Origin: Flavobacteriales bacterium
GTDB lineage: Bacteria; Bacteroidota; Bacteroidia; NS11-12g; UBA9320
NCBI GenBank assembly: GCA_020635355.1
Contig: JACJZW010000003.1
Span: forward strand, 1-64,000
Length of the DNA: 64,000 nt
Direction of reading: 5' to 3'
Part shown: in pieces, positions 54,926 to 63,733 of the stretch
Position numbering within the stretch: the stretch's first letter is position 1
Layout of the letters: every line of letters starts with the position of its first letter
Notes under the pieces: model-generated
The model's input: the letters and a program-made list of their open reading frames with translations, nothing else
Database searches by the model: none
What the model was told of the DNA's origin: nothing
Translations under genes and position numbers: made by a program

Positions 54926-56043
54926 TTGTGTTGCGATCGGTTCCCGATTTTGAGATTGGAGATTCCATTGGCTGCGCCGGTTTACAGTTGACCTCACCAA
55001 TAAATCAACCGGTGCAACGCAGTTTATCTCAGAGCTGGGCGATGAAAAGAGATACCACCAAAGAGACCTTTACCACCGATCCGTTTAGTCATACCTATAA
55101 ACAGCCCGGGGAGTATTTCATTCGCCTGATTGGCGTTGATTCCTTCTACGACCCGTTTTCAAGAATACGCCTACTGTCATACCGTTTATCCGGACTTGAG
55201 CAAAGAAGGCGTCCGCATTTTGGTCTTACCCAATTCGGTCCCCGACATTCTTGGGCCTGATACCTTGTGCGCCAATCAGCGGATTATTCACCTCTCAAAC
55301 CGATACATCCTATGATATCGATCAATGGGTGATTGAGCAACACAACAGGATAGACACCCTGCCGGGAAGTTCCATCCAAACATCGTGGTCAAAAAAAGGC
55401 AGCTACGACATCAAATTGTATCCGGTTTCCATGGGGAAGATGTGGTGCCCAAATGCGCCCAACCGGCAGTTAAAACGGTGGTAGTGCCAACGGTAAAGGC
55501 AGAATTTATGATCGATCCAAACGATCATGCTCCCGTGTTTCATTTCATTAATCAGTCTCAACCACTTTCGGCTGATCACATTTGGAATTTTGGTGATCCG
55601 CAATCAGGCGACAGCAACAGCAGTAATCTTGTCCACCCGTCTCATAATTTTTGGCGAGCGACGAGGTGATTTTACCGTATGTCTATCGATTCAAACCAAC
55701 CAGGGCTGCACCGATAAGTACTGTTTACCGTTGTTCAATCAATACGGCAGGGAGTTGGAAATGTTCAATGTTTTACGCCCGGAAATTCCGATGGCGAACG
55801 ACGAGTTTACCATTGTTCTGGGCGGTGAGGAATTTCATAAACTCAGATTTTTAATCGATGGGGTGAACGTGTTTTCTCAGTGAGCCATGGGCGATCAGGA
55901 GATGGATTTAACCTGGAACGGGCGGGTAAATAATACCGGTCAGAGTGTCCGCCGGGGACGTATTTCTTTGTCTTGGATTACAGTTATTACGTGGAACCCG
56001 GAATTGAAAAACGGTCCAACGGCAAGTTACCTTGATTCGGTAA
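54859..56043 (+). pseudogene. 3' part of the PKD protein, multiply frameshifted, with CHU_C-like sorting domain
   Basis: Coding continues in alternating frames: 'HAVKSFAGCWDTTEFDLIVL' (shift about 54870), 'EYAYCHTVYPDLSKEGVRIL' (about 55160), 'DTSYDIDQWVIEQHNRIDTL' (about 55300), 'VKTVVVPTVKAEFMIDPNDH' (about 55440), 'GERRGDFTVCLSIQTNQGCT' (about 55650). The sorting domain is then recognisable only piecewise: 'IFNRWGERVF' near 55845-55875, 'MDLTWNGRVNNTGQSV', 'TYFFVLDYSYY', and the final 'TLIR' before TAA at 56041. These are hallmarks of gliding-motility-associated (type B) C-termini. At least eight single-base shifts occur in about 1.2 kb. Confidence 0.75.
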
Positions 56044-56812
56044 ATGAGAATACGTATTCGGATCGGGTGGCTCGCGTTATTGGCCCAATGGATAGGTTGG
56101 CGGCCGGTCCCAAGCCCAAATCGACGTTACCTTGGTTGATTCATTGGTGGTGCACACCACCGTTTTTGGTTTGAATGGTTTGGACTCATTGCTTCGTACC
56201 GGACCCAATTGGACCACCTCACAGTATCGTTCCGGATATCACTATATCCCCGTTGAGGTGTTGCAAAGTGATAGCGTCAATCGCCTGGTGTGGGCCGAAG
56301 AATTGCCTGCAAAAAGTTCAGAGATTACCAGTTTTACCATCTTTTGGCATTCCGGGTGCATCGATGGATCGTATAACATCACCGTGACCCCGGAACAGAT
56401 TTACCTTCATTCAGGGCACGACAACCCCAACCCCAATTACCTGTATTGGGCATACCCCATAAAGGCCGATGCCTTCCAGATGCTTTACCGGCAACTGGAA
56501 ACCAACTCGTTACCTTGGAAGAAGTATCAGCGAGAACAGCATCTTAGCTTTTGGGACAGTGCGTGCCCGCCGGAATACACCGAAGTCCCGGATGAATGGA
56601 CCGATAGTGCCTCCGCTGCCTTCAGCATCATGTGCGAAGAAAAACGACATGAAGCCGTGCGTAAGGTGATGAGTGAACTTGAACGACTTTACGGCGATAA
56701 ATTTGTGATGGTGGCTGCGCTTTCCGAACCGTTCGTGCCCATTCCAGTGGGATGGAGCCTGGGAATGATCGAGATGAGCTTACCCCACAGGCTTCCAATT
56801 GATAAGGATTGA
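56044..56812 (+). CDS. Hypothetical exported protein, frameshifted near its start
   Basis: The ATG at 56044 follows directly on the TAA of the PKD gene (TAAATG) and opens a signal-peptide-like stretch ('RIGWLALLAQWIGW'). At about 56105 a shift moves to the frame 'QAQIDVTLVDSLVVHTTVFG', which is open to 56812. The mature protein (about 230 residues) has a beta-rich N-terminus and a helical C-terminus ('EEKRHEAVRKVMSELERLYG'). Family unknown. It was probably an intact gene co-transcribed with the PKD gene and the lipoprotein that follows 6 bp later. Confidence 0.6.
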
Positions 56813-56818
56813 TTTACC

Positions 56819-57310
56819 ATGAAACTACTGTCATTGCTCCTCGGCTCATTACTGCTACCAACCCTCTTTACGTCTGGGTGTAGAAAAGACCCGCCTCCTT
56901 CGGTTAATGACTATGTGGTATTTGGGCATTTTTATGGATTTTGCTCAGGTGAGCAATGCATTGAATTGTACAAGTACCAGGGAGGGAAATTGTACGAAGA
57001 TCAACGGGATTACTATCCAACCTCAACGCTGCCTTATGACGGGAAGTGGGTGCAATTGGAAGATACCTTAGCCGTGCTGGGAGAGGAGGTGCGCCGTTCA
57101 CTTCCCGACTCCATGCTGCTGTACACTGATTCGATCTTTGGGATGCCCGATGCGGTAGATCAAGGTGGGACGTATGTGGAGTTGAATCGGGGCGGCGTTC
57201 GGTATTATTGGGTAATGGATAATTTCCAGGGCGGACTACCGGAGTACATGCAACCCTTTTCCGAATTGGTTCGGGAACGATCCAGATTTATTTCCCAGCG
57301 CTTTCATTGA
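56819..57310 (+). CDS. Hypothetical lipoprotein
   Basis: 163 residues with a lipobox ('LLLPTLFTSGC', Cys at residue 21). The mature part ('DYVVFGHFYGFCSGEQCIEL', then 'YKYQGGKLYEDQRDYY') resembles small Bacteroidota lipoproteins with an NVxFGxxxGxCxGxxC-like motif. It starts 6 bp after the preceding gene; the two may act together. Confidence 0.65.
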   Translation: MKLLSLLLGSLLLPTLFTSGCRKDPPPSVNDYVVFGHFYGFCSGEQCIELYKYQGGKLYEDQRDYYPTSTLPYDGKWVQLEDTLAVLGEEVRRSLPDSMLLYTDSIFGMPDAVDQGGTYVELNRGGVRYYWVMDNFQGGLPEYMQPFSELVRERSRFISQRFH

Positions 57311-57705
57311 TGGTGGGTTGAATGGAATCGTGGTTTAATGGGTATATGAGGGAATGAATAATACCCACCGCTGGGTGATTTAATCCAACGATGATGATTA
57401 TGTCGTGATTTTTGTCGAGGGACGCATGCGCCCCTTCCCCGTCGAAAGATAGGGATTCCCTGTTGGAGGAGCCGCTCAAAAGATTCCAACCGCTTCAAAA
57501 ATGGACGAAGCGCGAACCAAACGTTACCCAACGTATGGTCTGGCTTTATGGTTGGCGTGTGGGTAGCGTATGCCGTGAATGGGTATTCACCTGGCCGTTG
57601 GTAATTCGGGGAAATCACAGGAAGTTGGTGCGATGAAAAATGAATAATTGGAAAGTTGAATTATCCGATTACATTTGTATTGAAGTTTCAATAAATATTG
57701 AAAGT
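57311..57705. other. Intergenic region, no gene seen
   Basis: 395 bp. It carries a second copy of the element 'CCCCTTCCCCGTCGAAAGAT' (57431 onward; compare 52190). The open frames here are short and show no coding character. The last 60 bp are AT-rich and probably contain the promoter of the epimerase gene. Confidence 0.4.
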
Positions 57706-58617
57706 ATGAAAACGATCGTGATTGCCGGAGGTAGTGGATTCCTTGGACAAAGCTTGGGCCGATTTGCCCAGAGCAGCGGGTTTGAAGTGTACATCCTGTC
57801 CAGAACTCAACCTCAAAATTCATTTGATGGATGGATCCAATGGGATGCACAAACCATGGGACCTTGGGTTAATTCGCTTTCCCGTGCCGATGTTCTGGTC
57901 AATCTGGTAGGCAGATCAGTGGATTGCGTTAAAACCCCGGAAAACATTGATCTGATCTGGCGATCAAGAATTGAGTCCACACAACTTCTGGGAAAGGCCA
58001 TGGCTCAATTGGAAAACAGGCCGTCCGTTTGGATTCAAATGTCTACCGCTCACATTTACGGTGATTCTCCAACAGCTTGGTGTGATGAATATTCCATCAC
58101 CGGTTATGGATTGGCACCCGATGTTGGCCGGGCATGGGAAGAGGCACATCTTACCCACCTTCCCGTTGGCATGCGCTCAGTGATTCTGCGGGCTGGTTTT
58201 GTGCTTGGAAAGGATGGAGGAGCCTATACACGTATGAAACAGGTTATCCGTTTGGGTCTTGGTGGACGCATTGGCAGCGGAAAGCAAGGAATGAGCTGGA
58301 TTCATGAACTGGATATCAACCGAATGATCGTACACATGATTGAGGATCAACAGATGCAGGGTGTTTACGTGGTGTCTTCCCCCAACCCATTGGATAAAGA
58401 TACCTTTATGCGGCAACTCCGAAAATCCATGCACATGCCCATTGCGTTGCCGGCTCCGGAATGGCTAACCCGTTTGGGCGCTCGATTGGTGTTTAAGACA
58501 GATCCCGAACTAGCGCTTTATGGACGTTATGTTCGATCCATTCGGTTGGAAAAGGAGGGGTTTGAGTTCACGTACGCTCACCTTGTGGATGCGGTTCATG
58601 CCCTTCGCAATGGATAA
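57706..58617 (+). CDS. TIGR01777 family NAD(P)-dependent sugar epimerase-like protein (YfcH type)
   Basis: 303 residues from the ATG at 57706. N-terminal Rossmann motif 'TIVIAGGSGFLGQSLGRF'; 'RADVLVNLVGRSVDCVKTPE', 'MSTAHIYGDSPTAWCDE' and 'VILRAGFVLGKDGGAYTRMK' follow. The C-terminal DUF1731 segment is 'APEWLTRLGARLVFKTDPEL'. Extended-SDR fold; the substrate of the family is not established. Its promoter lies in the AT-rich stretch upstream. Confidence 0.9.
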   Translation: MKTIVIAGGSGFLGQSLGRFAQSSGFEVYILSRTQPQNSFDGWIQWDAQTMGPWVNSLSRADVLVNLVGRSVDCVKTPENIDLIWRSRIESTQLLGKAMAQLENRPSVWIQMSTAHIYGDSPTAWCDEYSITGYGLAPDVGRAWEEAHLTHLPVGMRSVILRAGFVLGKDGGAYTRMKQVIRLGLGGRIGSGKQGMSWIHELDINRMIVHMIEDQQMQGVYVVSSPNPLDKDTFMRQLRKSMHMPIALPAPEWLTRLGARLVFKTDPELALYGRYVRSIRLEKEGFEFTYAHLVDAVHALRNG

Positions 58618-58747
58618 CTTGTTGACTGGTTCTATGCGTCCTTAGTCGTCCGAAGTCCGTCCTATCAACCCTTTCTCTTTCTCTTTCTCCAAACACCCTG
58701 AGCACCCCACCAACTATTTGCTCTTGCTCTAGTTCTTACTCTTGCTC

Positions 58748-59410
58748 TTATTCCGACTTCAGCAACGCTTTAAACTCCTTCCGAATCTTTTGAATTTTGG
58801 GGGCGATCACAGCTGAACAATACGGCTGCTCGGAGTGTAAGTTGAAATAGTTCTGGTGATAATCTTCTGCCGCGTAGTAATTATTGATGGGCTCAATGGC
58901 TGTTACGATGGGATTTGACCACAACCCGCTAGTATCGGTTTTGGACTTGCTGGCTTCCGCCATCATCTTCTGTTCATCGTTATGGTAAAAAATCACAGAT
59001 CGATACTGTTCACCTACATCGTTTCCCTGACGATTTAACGTAGTTGGATCGTGGGCATGCCAGAGGATGGTGAGTAACTGGTCATAGCTGATCACGCTGG
59101 AATCAAACCAAATGCGGGCCACTTCCACATGACCGGTTTTTCCCCCACATACTTCTTTATACGAAGGGTTTTTAACATGTCCTCCAGCGTATCCGGATTC
59201 AACGCGTTCAACCCCTTTCATGTCCTGAAAAACTGCTTCCACACACCAAAAACATCCGGCGCCAAAGGTGGCTACCTGTAAGTGCGTGCTGTCTGAAACC
59301 TGATCCATAGTAAGTTCTTTTTGAGAAGTCGTTTTTTGTCCGCTTGCGCACGAATGTAACAGCGTGAACGCCATCACACCAAGACCAATTTTTTGTATCA
59401 GATTATTCAT
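58748..59410 (-). CDS. msrA: Peptide-methionine (S)-S-oxide reductase MsrA, lipoprotein form
   Basis: 220 residues from the ATG at 59410 (another in-frame ATG at 59422 lies deeper in msrB). The lipobox 'VMAFTLLHSC' indicates an envelope-anchored enzyme. The catalytic motif GCFWCVE is in 'VATFGAGCFWCVEAVFQDMK', with 'VESGYAGGHVKNPSYKEVC' and 'YHQNYFNLHSEQPYC' completing the MsrA signature. It reduces the S epimer of methionine sulfoxide. It overlaps msrB by 8 bp, which gives a matched pair. Confidence 0.95.
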   Translation of the reverse strand: MNNLIQKIGLGVMAFTLLHSCASGQKTTSQKELTMDQVSDSTHLQVATFGAGCFWCVEAVFQDMKGVERVESGYAGGHVKNPSYKEVCGGKTGHVEVARIWFDSSVISYDQLLTILWHAHDPTTLNRQGNDVGEQYRSVIFYHNDEQKMMAEASKSKTDTSGLWSNPIVTAIEPINNYYAAEDYHQNYFNLHSEQPYCSAVIAPKIQKIRKEFKALLKSE

Positions 59411-60383
59411 GTCCGGCGTCAAATGAGTGAAACCGAATGGAGGCGGAGTTTACGCAATGACGGGTGTTTTTGGCCGTAAACCCTTCTCCAAGAAAAACAT
59501 GACCCAAATGTCCCTGACAGTTTGTGCAGGTAATTTCTGTTCGTCGGCCGTCGGCATCGGTGGTGCGCTTTACCATTCCCGGAATCTCATCATCAAAGCT
59601 GGGCCAACCGCAATGGGAATCAAACTTATCGGAACTCCAATAAAGCGGGGCATTACATCGCCTGCATTGGTATACCCCATCGGCTTTGAAATCATAGTAT
59701 TCACCTGTAAAGGCGCGCTCAGTTCCCTTGTTCGCAATGACGTATTCCTGGAAATCAGTCAGCGAATTGTATGGATGTAAAGCCGTTCCATCGCGCAAGT
59801 CAAACAGAAACTGAAACAGCTGTTGTTTGATGTCAGCCGGTTCAGCCATTTTAAGGATATCGTTGGATTGCCACAAATGGATAAGAGCACCTTGTGCATC
59901 TGTCAGCGCGGTAAATACCTTCACCCCGGAGGAGCTGTCACCCCTTTCGTACAACATAGGTAGGTTTCGAATGTTGGATTGTTCCGGCAGTATCCAACTG
60001 GAATCCGATTGTTTTGCCGAGCCAATAAAACGGGTATCAACCCCAAAATCCGTCAGTTCATCTGAGAGGAGAACCAAATAGTCATAGGCATTCTGATACA
60101 TCGGATCATCCAAATCCGCGATGAAGGAATATAAGGTTAAACTCCCCGTTTCAGGGAAAAGCGGTTTATCCATGGGCATATCCTTCACTGGTGTAGAATG
60201 TAAATCCATGAGACGCTGATTGGATTCCATCAAGGATTGGTTGGTTTCGTTGAGTGCCATACCTCTGGAGTATTTGTAACCCGATGCCTTGTTGTTCATC
60301 TTCACGTCGTTTTGTGATTTGTAGGGCGACTGGCATGCCAGCATACCCGTCATCATTAACAATATTAAGCGGTTCATGTTCAT
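59403..60383 (-). CDS. msrB: Peptide-methionine (R)-S-oxide reductase MsrB with N-terminal extension, lipoprotein
   Basis: 326 residues, about twice the usual MsrB length. A lipobox ('LILLMMTGMLAC') is followed by a linker and a roughly 120-residue N-terminal domain ('GSLTLYSFIADLDDPMYQNA', 'LPMLYERGDSSSGVKVFTAL'). The C-terminal MsrB domain has the zinc Cys pairs 'YQCRRCNAPLYW' and 'ITCTNCQGHLGHVF' and the catalytic Cys in 'NTRHCVNSASIRF'. It reduces R-methionine sulfoxide. The N-terminal domain could be thioredoxin-like but lacks a CxxC; its role is unknown. First gene of the msrB-msrA pair. Confidence 0.93.
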   Translation of the reverse strand: MNMNRLILLMMTGMLACQSPYKSQNDVKMNNKASGYKYSRGMALNETNQSLMESNQRLMDLHSTPVKDMPMDKPLFPETGSLTLYSFIADLDDPMYQNAYDYLVLLSDELTDFGVDTRFIGSAKQSDSSWILPEQSNIRNLPMLYERGDSSSGVKVFTALTDAQGALIHLWQSNDILKMAEPADIKQQLFQFLFDLRDGTALHPYNSLTDFQEYVIANKGTERAFTGEYYDFKADGVYQCRRCNAPLYWSSDKFDSHCGWPSFDDEIPGMVKRTTDADGRRTEITCTNCQGHLGHVFLGEGFTAKNTRHCVNSASIRFHSFDAGHE

Positions 60384-60538
60384 CGTACCTTATCGGTCGG
60401 GAGTCTCTGTGAAGCATGACAATCACTTCGTCTTCCTGACATACTCCTAACATACGGATGGGAGGCTGGTTTGGATTTTAAGATGATGAAGTGACTTCGG
60501 TTGCCAACAACATCAATGGTTATCCGTAATATCGAAAG

Positions 60539-62110
60539 GTGAAACTGGAAACAACGCGCGAGGAGCTCCAAAAGCATTTCGATTCGGTCATTGAATCAGC
60601 CATCGATGGCATTTTGATTATTGATCAACAAGGTACTATTCTGGAATCGAATGCGGCGGTTACCAAGCTATTTGGATACGATAAGGACGAACTACTTGGT
60701 TCAAATATCACCATGCTGATGCCCCAACCACACAGGGATTTGCATGACTCCTATGTCCGGAATTATCTCGAAACCGGCATGGCTCGAATCATAGGGATAG
60801 GGCGGGAAGTGGACGGACTAAAAAAGGATGGAACTTTGTTTCCGTTCCGGTTGTCGGTTAGCGAGGTGAAGATTGAATCCGGGTCCTATTTTACCGGATT
60901 TGTACACGACCTGACTCATGAAAAGGAGGCCAATCAAAAACTTCAGGAGTACGCCCAGCAGATGGAGGAAAAGGTCCACGAACGTACGGCACAATTACAG
61001 GAAGAAATTGAAATAAAGGAACGCACGGAGCGCGCCTTGATGGAGTCTCAAAAATTGTATGAAGCCATTGCGGTTAACTTCCCGAATGGCACCATTACGG
61101 TTCTCAACGAAAAGTTGGAATTCACCTTCGTGGAAGGAACCGGGCTGAAGGATATTGGCGTACGCACCAGCGACTTGTTGGGTAAACACTACCTGGATGT
61201 GATTGATTCCGGCATCCGACCCATGGTGGAAGAAAAACTTCAACTGGTTTTTCAAGGGAAGCATTGTCATTTTGAAATTGAATTGAATCATTTGGTGTTC
61301 CGTGTCCGGGCTGTTCCACTCCCCAATGAACGGGACGAAATTGATCGGATTTTATTGGTGGAGACCAACATCACCCAACAGAAAAAGGCTGAAGAAGAGA
61401 TCTTTAATTCACTTCGTAAGGAAAAGGAACTCAATGTGCTGAAATCGCGGTTTGTGAGCATGGCATCGCATGAATTTCGAACGCCACTCAGCACCATTAT
61501 GAGCTCGGCATCCCTCATAGAGCGCTATCCCTTAACGGATGATCAACCAAAACGACTGAAACATACTGATCGGATCAAAGGCAATGTGCGTAATCTTACC
61601 ATGATTCTCAACGACTTTCTCTCCCTTGAAAAGCTGGATGAGGATCGGTTGAGAACCAACCTGTCTACCTTTAATCTCAAGGAATTTGTAGATCAGGTCG
61701 CCGATGAGTTGAGTACACTCCGTAAGCCCGGGCAACGCATAACCGTTCTCACGTGTAATGATGAAAGCACCATCACTACAGATCAATTCATGCTTCAAAA
61801 TATTTTGAATAATCTCATCAGCAATGCGGTAAAGTATTCTCCGGAAGAGGCCACGATCACCATCGAAATCAACCGGGAAGAGGCCGGCTTTAAGGTGGTG
61901 ATTTCGGATACCGGAAGGGGAATTAGTCCGGATGATCTGAAGCTGTTGTTCAATCGGTTCTTTCGGGCATCCAATGCGGGCAATGAGCAGGGTACGGGCT
62001 TGGGTCTGTACATTGTGCAGCGTTATCTGGATTTATTAGGCGGATCCATTCACGTCAAAAGTGAACTGAACAAAGGCACCAGTTTTACCGTACATCTGCC
62101 CTCGGCGTGA
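60539..62110 (+). CDS. FixL-like PAS sensor histidine kinase
   Basis: 523 residues from a GTG at 60539; no membrane helices. The first PAS (10-128) is FixL-like: 'MPQPHRDLHDSYVRNYLETG' puts His69 at the position of the FixL heme ligand, and Arg89 in 'RIIGIGREVDGLKKDGTLFP' matches the FixL distal arginine. A coiled coil (130-170) and a second PAS (about 175-290) follow. HisKA 'FVSMASHEFRTPLSTIMSSA' holds the phospho-His, and HATPase_c 'DTGRGISPDDLKLLFNRFF' and 'GTGLGLYIV' end it. It is probably a cytoplasmic O2 or redox sensor. It precedes the response regulator by 80 bp on the same strand, its likely partner. Confidence 0.88.
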   Translation: MKLETTREELQKHFDSVIESAIDGILIIDQQGTILESNAAVTKLFGYDKDELLGSNITMLMPQPHRDLHDSYVRNYLETGMARIIGIGREVDGLKKDGTLFPFRLSVSEVKIESGSYFTGFVHDLTHEKEANQKLQEYAQQMEEKVHERTAQLQEEIEIKERTERALMESQKLYEAIAVNFPNGTITVLNEKLEFTFVEGTGLKDIGVRTSDLLGKHYLDVIDSGIRPMVEEKLQLVFQGKHCHFEIELNHLVFRVRAVPLPNERDEIDRILLVETNITQQKKAEEEIFNSLRKEKELNVLKSRFVSMASHEFRTPLSTIMSSASLIERYPLTDDQPKRLKHTDRIKGNVRNLTMILNDFLSLEKLDEDRLRTNLSTFNLKEFVDQVADELSTLRKPGQRITVLTCNDESTITTDQFMLQNILNNLISNAVKYSPEEATITIEINREEAGFKVVISDTGRGISPDDLKLLFNRFFRASNAGNEQGTGLGLYIVQRYLDLLGGSIHVKSELNKGTSFTVHLPSA

Positions 62111-62190
62111 TCCAATTACAGTTGTTCAGATCAAAATCCAATAGTAAGTTGCAAACCCCAAAGGCATTTGCTGTCTGAACACAACCGTGT

Positions 62191-63222
62191 ATGAGTAAGA
62201 AAAAAATTCTGGTGATAGAAGATAACCGGGATATCCGGGAGAATCTTGCCGAAATTCTGGAATTGGATGGATATGACGTGATTTCAGCCGAGGATGGTAA
62301 AATAGGGGCCACCCTCGCCCAACAGGAACTTCCGAATCTGATTTTATGCGACATCATGATGCCCAACCTGGATGGGTATGGCGTGCTGCATATTCTAAGC
62401 AGAAATGAAGACACCCTGCGCATTCCGTTCATCTTTTTAACCGCCAAGGCTGAAAAAGCCGACGTCCGAAAGGGTATGAGTCTGGGAGCCGATGATTACA
62501 TCGTTAAACCCTTTGATGAGACCGATTTGCTCACGACGGTGGAGAATAAGTTGCGCAAATTTGAGCATCTACACACGTCAGGTAATTCGGCAACGGCTAC
62601 TCATGATCTGAAGGATGCCTTCTCAAACAAGGTGGTTAAATCGTATGAAAAACGGGAATCCATTTATCGCGAAGGGGATACCTCCAATTGTGCTTACAAA
62701 CTGCTGGAGGGCAAGGTGAAACTGACCCGTTTAAGCGATGATGGTAAGGAGATGGTGATTGACCTGATTAAGCCGGGTGAATACTTTGGGTATTGGTCCA
62801 TTTTGCAGGATGAGTGCTACTTCGAAGGGGCTGAGGCGTTGGAATCATCTACCCTGGAGTGCATTCCAAAGTCGGAGTTTCTGCAAGTGATCAGTTCGGA
62901 TACCGGCATCGCCGGAAAATTTATCAAAATGCTGAGCAATAACTTGCTGGCAAAAGAATATCGAATTGTTGAACTGGCCTATAATTCAGTGCGCAAGCGG
63001 GTAGCAAATGCTCTCATCAGTTTGGCCGATAAATACAAAGACGATACCGAGGGCCCATTCACCATGGCCGTTTCCCGCGAAACACTGGCCGGCATTGCCG
63101 GAACATCTATTGAATCATCAATCCGAATGTTATCTGAATTTAAAAGCGATGGTCTGGTGGAAGTAGACAAGGCCAACATTACCGTTCTGAACTACGAGAA
63201 ACTGAAGAATGCCCCGTATTAA
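62191..63222 (+). CDS. Response regulator fused to a Crp/Fnr-type transcription factor
   Basis: 343 residues. The receiver domain (4-120) has acidic residues Glu10/Asp11, phospho-acceptor Asp54 in 'LILCDIMMPNLDGYG' and Lys106 in 'GADDYIVKPF'. A cyclic-nucleotide-binding-type sensor domain follows (about 145-235; 'RESIYREGDTSNCAYKLLEG'), then a Crp-type helix-turn-helix ('SRETLAGIAGTSIESSIRML', 'SEFKSDGLVEVDKANITVL'). It lacks the N-terminal Cys cluster of FNR. It looks like FixJ-type phospho-control joined to a FixK/FNR-type output. TGAC-N4-GTCA palindromes before the next two genes are likely targets. Confidence 0.92.
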   Translation: MSKKKILVIEDNRDIRENLAEILELDGYDVISAEDGKIGATLAQQELPNLILCDIMMPNLDGYGVLHILSRNEDTLRIPFIFLTAKAEKADVRKGMSLGADDYIVKPFDETDLLTTVENKLRKFEHLHTSGNSATATHDLKDAFSNKVVKSYEKRESIYREGDTSNCAYKLLEGKVKLTRLSDDGKEMVIDLIKPGEYFGYWSILQDECYFEGAEALESSTLECIPKSEFLQVISSDTGIAGKFIKMLSNNLLAKEYRIVELAYNSVRKRVANALISLADKYKDDTEGPFTMAVSRETLAGIAGTSIESSIRMLSEFKSDGLVEVDKANITVLNYEKLKNAPY

Positions 63223-63252
63223 TAGGTGATAGACGTTTGTCAACCAATCTTG

Positions 63253-63264
63253 TGACGGTCGTCA
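63253..63264. promoter_or_regulatory. TGAC-N4-GTCA palindrome upstream of the rhodanese gene
   Basis: TGAC-GGTC-GTCA, 52 bp before the likely start codon at 63305. It has the same half-sites and spacing as the site at 63668-63681. The form fits a Crp/Fnr-family operator, and the regulator gene ends 31 bp upstream. Confidence 0.5.
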
Positions 63265-63304
63265 TATAGCTGCCGATGTTAACATCCTTCTTTTGCATAT
63301 TAAG

Positions 63305-63652
63305 ATGGATGTGCTTGCACCTTTTGTGGAATTATCGGGTGAGGAGTGTGAAAACTTACTCCGCAGCAACGGCGATCTAACCATTATTGATGTTCGATCG
63401 TGGGACGAGTATGCCTCCTCCCGGATCCCTGGCGCCCGGCATATCGATATTCTAAAACCCTACGCGTTGGACATCTTTGGAAAGCTCAATCCACAAAATC
63501 CCTATTTGATCTATTGCAGTATTGGGGTGAGAAGCAAATCAACCCTTATGATGTTACAAGAGGAAGGTTTTCACAAAGTGTATCATCTTACCAATGGATT
63601 AACGGATTATTCGGGCACCCTGGATTATTCACGAATTCATCATCACGATTAA
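63305..63652 (+). CDS. Rhodanese-like domain protein
   Basis: 115 residues from the ATG at 63305 (an in-frame TTG lies at 63293). Single rhodanese domain: 'LTIIDVRSWDEYASSRIPGA', 'RHIDIL', and the active loop 'YLIYCSIGVRSKSTLMMLQE' with catalytic Cys in CSIGVRS. Such proteins transfer sulfane sulfur in the cytoplasm. It stands between the Crp/Fnr-like regulator and a universal stress protein and is preceded by a candidate operator. Confidence 0.92.
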   Translation: MDVLAPFVELSGEECENLLRSNGDLTIIDVRSWDEYASSRIPGARHIDILKPYALDIFGKLNPQNPYLIYCSIGVRSKSTLMMLQEEGFHKVYHLTNGLTDYSGTLDYSRIHHHD

Positions 63653-63667
63653 TTGTCAGTTAAGGCG

Positions 63668-63681
63668 TTGACATCGGTCAA
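63668..63681. promoter_or_regulatory. TTGAC-N4-GTCAA palindrome upstream of the universal stress protein gene
   Basis: TTGAC-ATCG-GTCAA is a perfect 5-4-5 palindrome close to the FNR consensus (TTGAT-N4-ATCAA), 53 bp before the start codon. Its first TTG is 20 nt upstream of TAATTTAC, which loosely fits the Bacteroidota promoter pattern (TTTG, about 19 nt, TAnnTTTG), so the site may overlap the -33 element. Confidence 0.6.
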
Positions 63682-63733
63682 TATCTGTTGTAATTTACCG
63701 CTTGAACTTTGACCCTGTAAAACCTACCCAATT

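Noticed and set aside
55887..56174. Separate small gene 'MGDQEMDLTWNGRV...' between the PKD protein and the next gene
   Set aside because: Its first 20 residues are part of the gliding-motility-associated sorting domain of the PKD protein; the rest is out of frame with both real genes.
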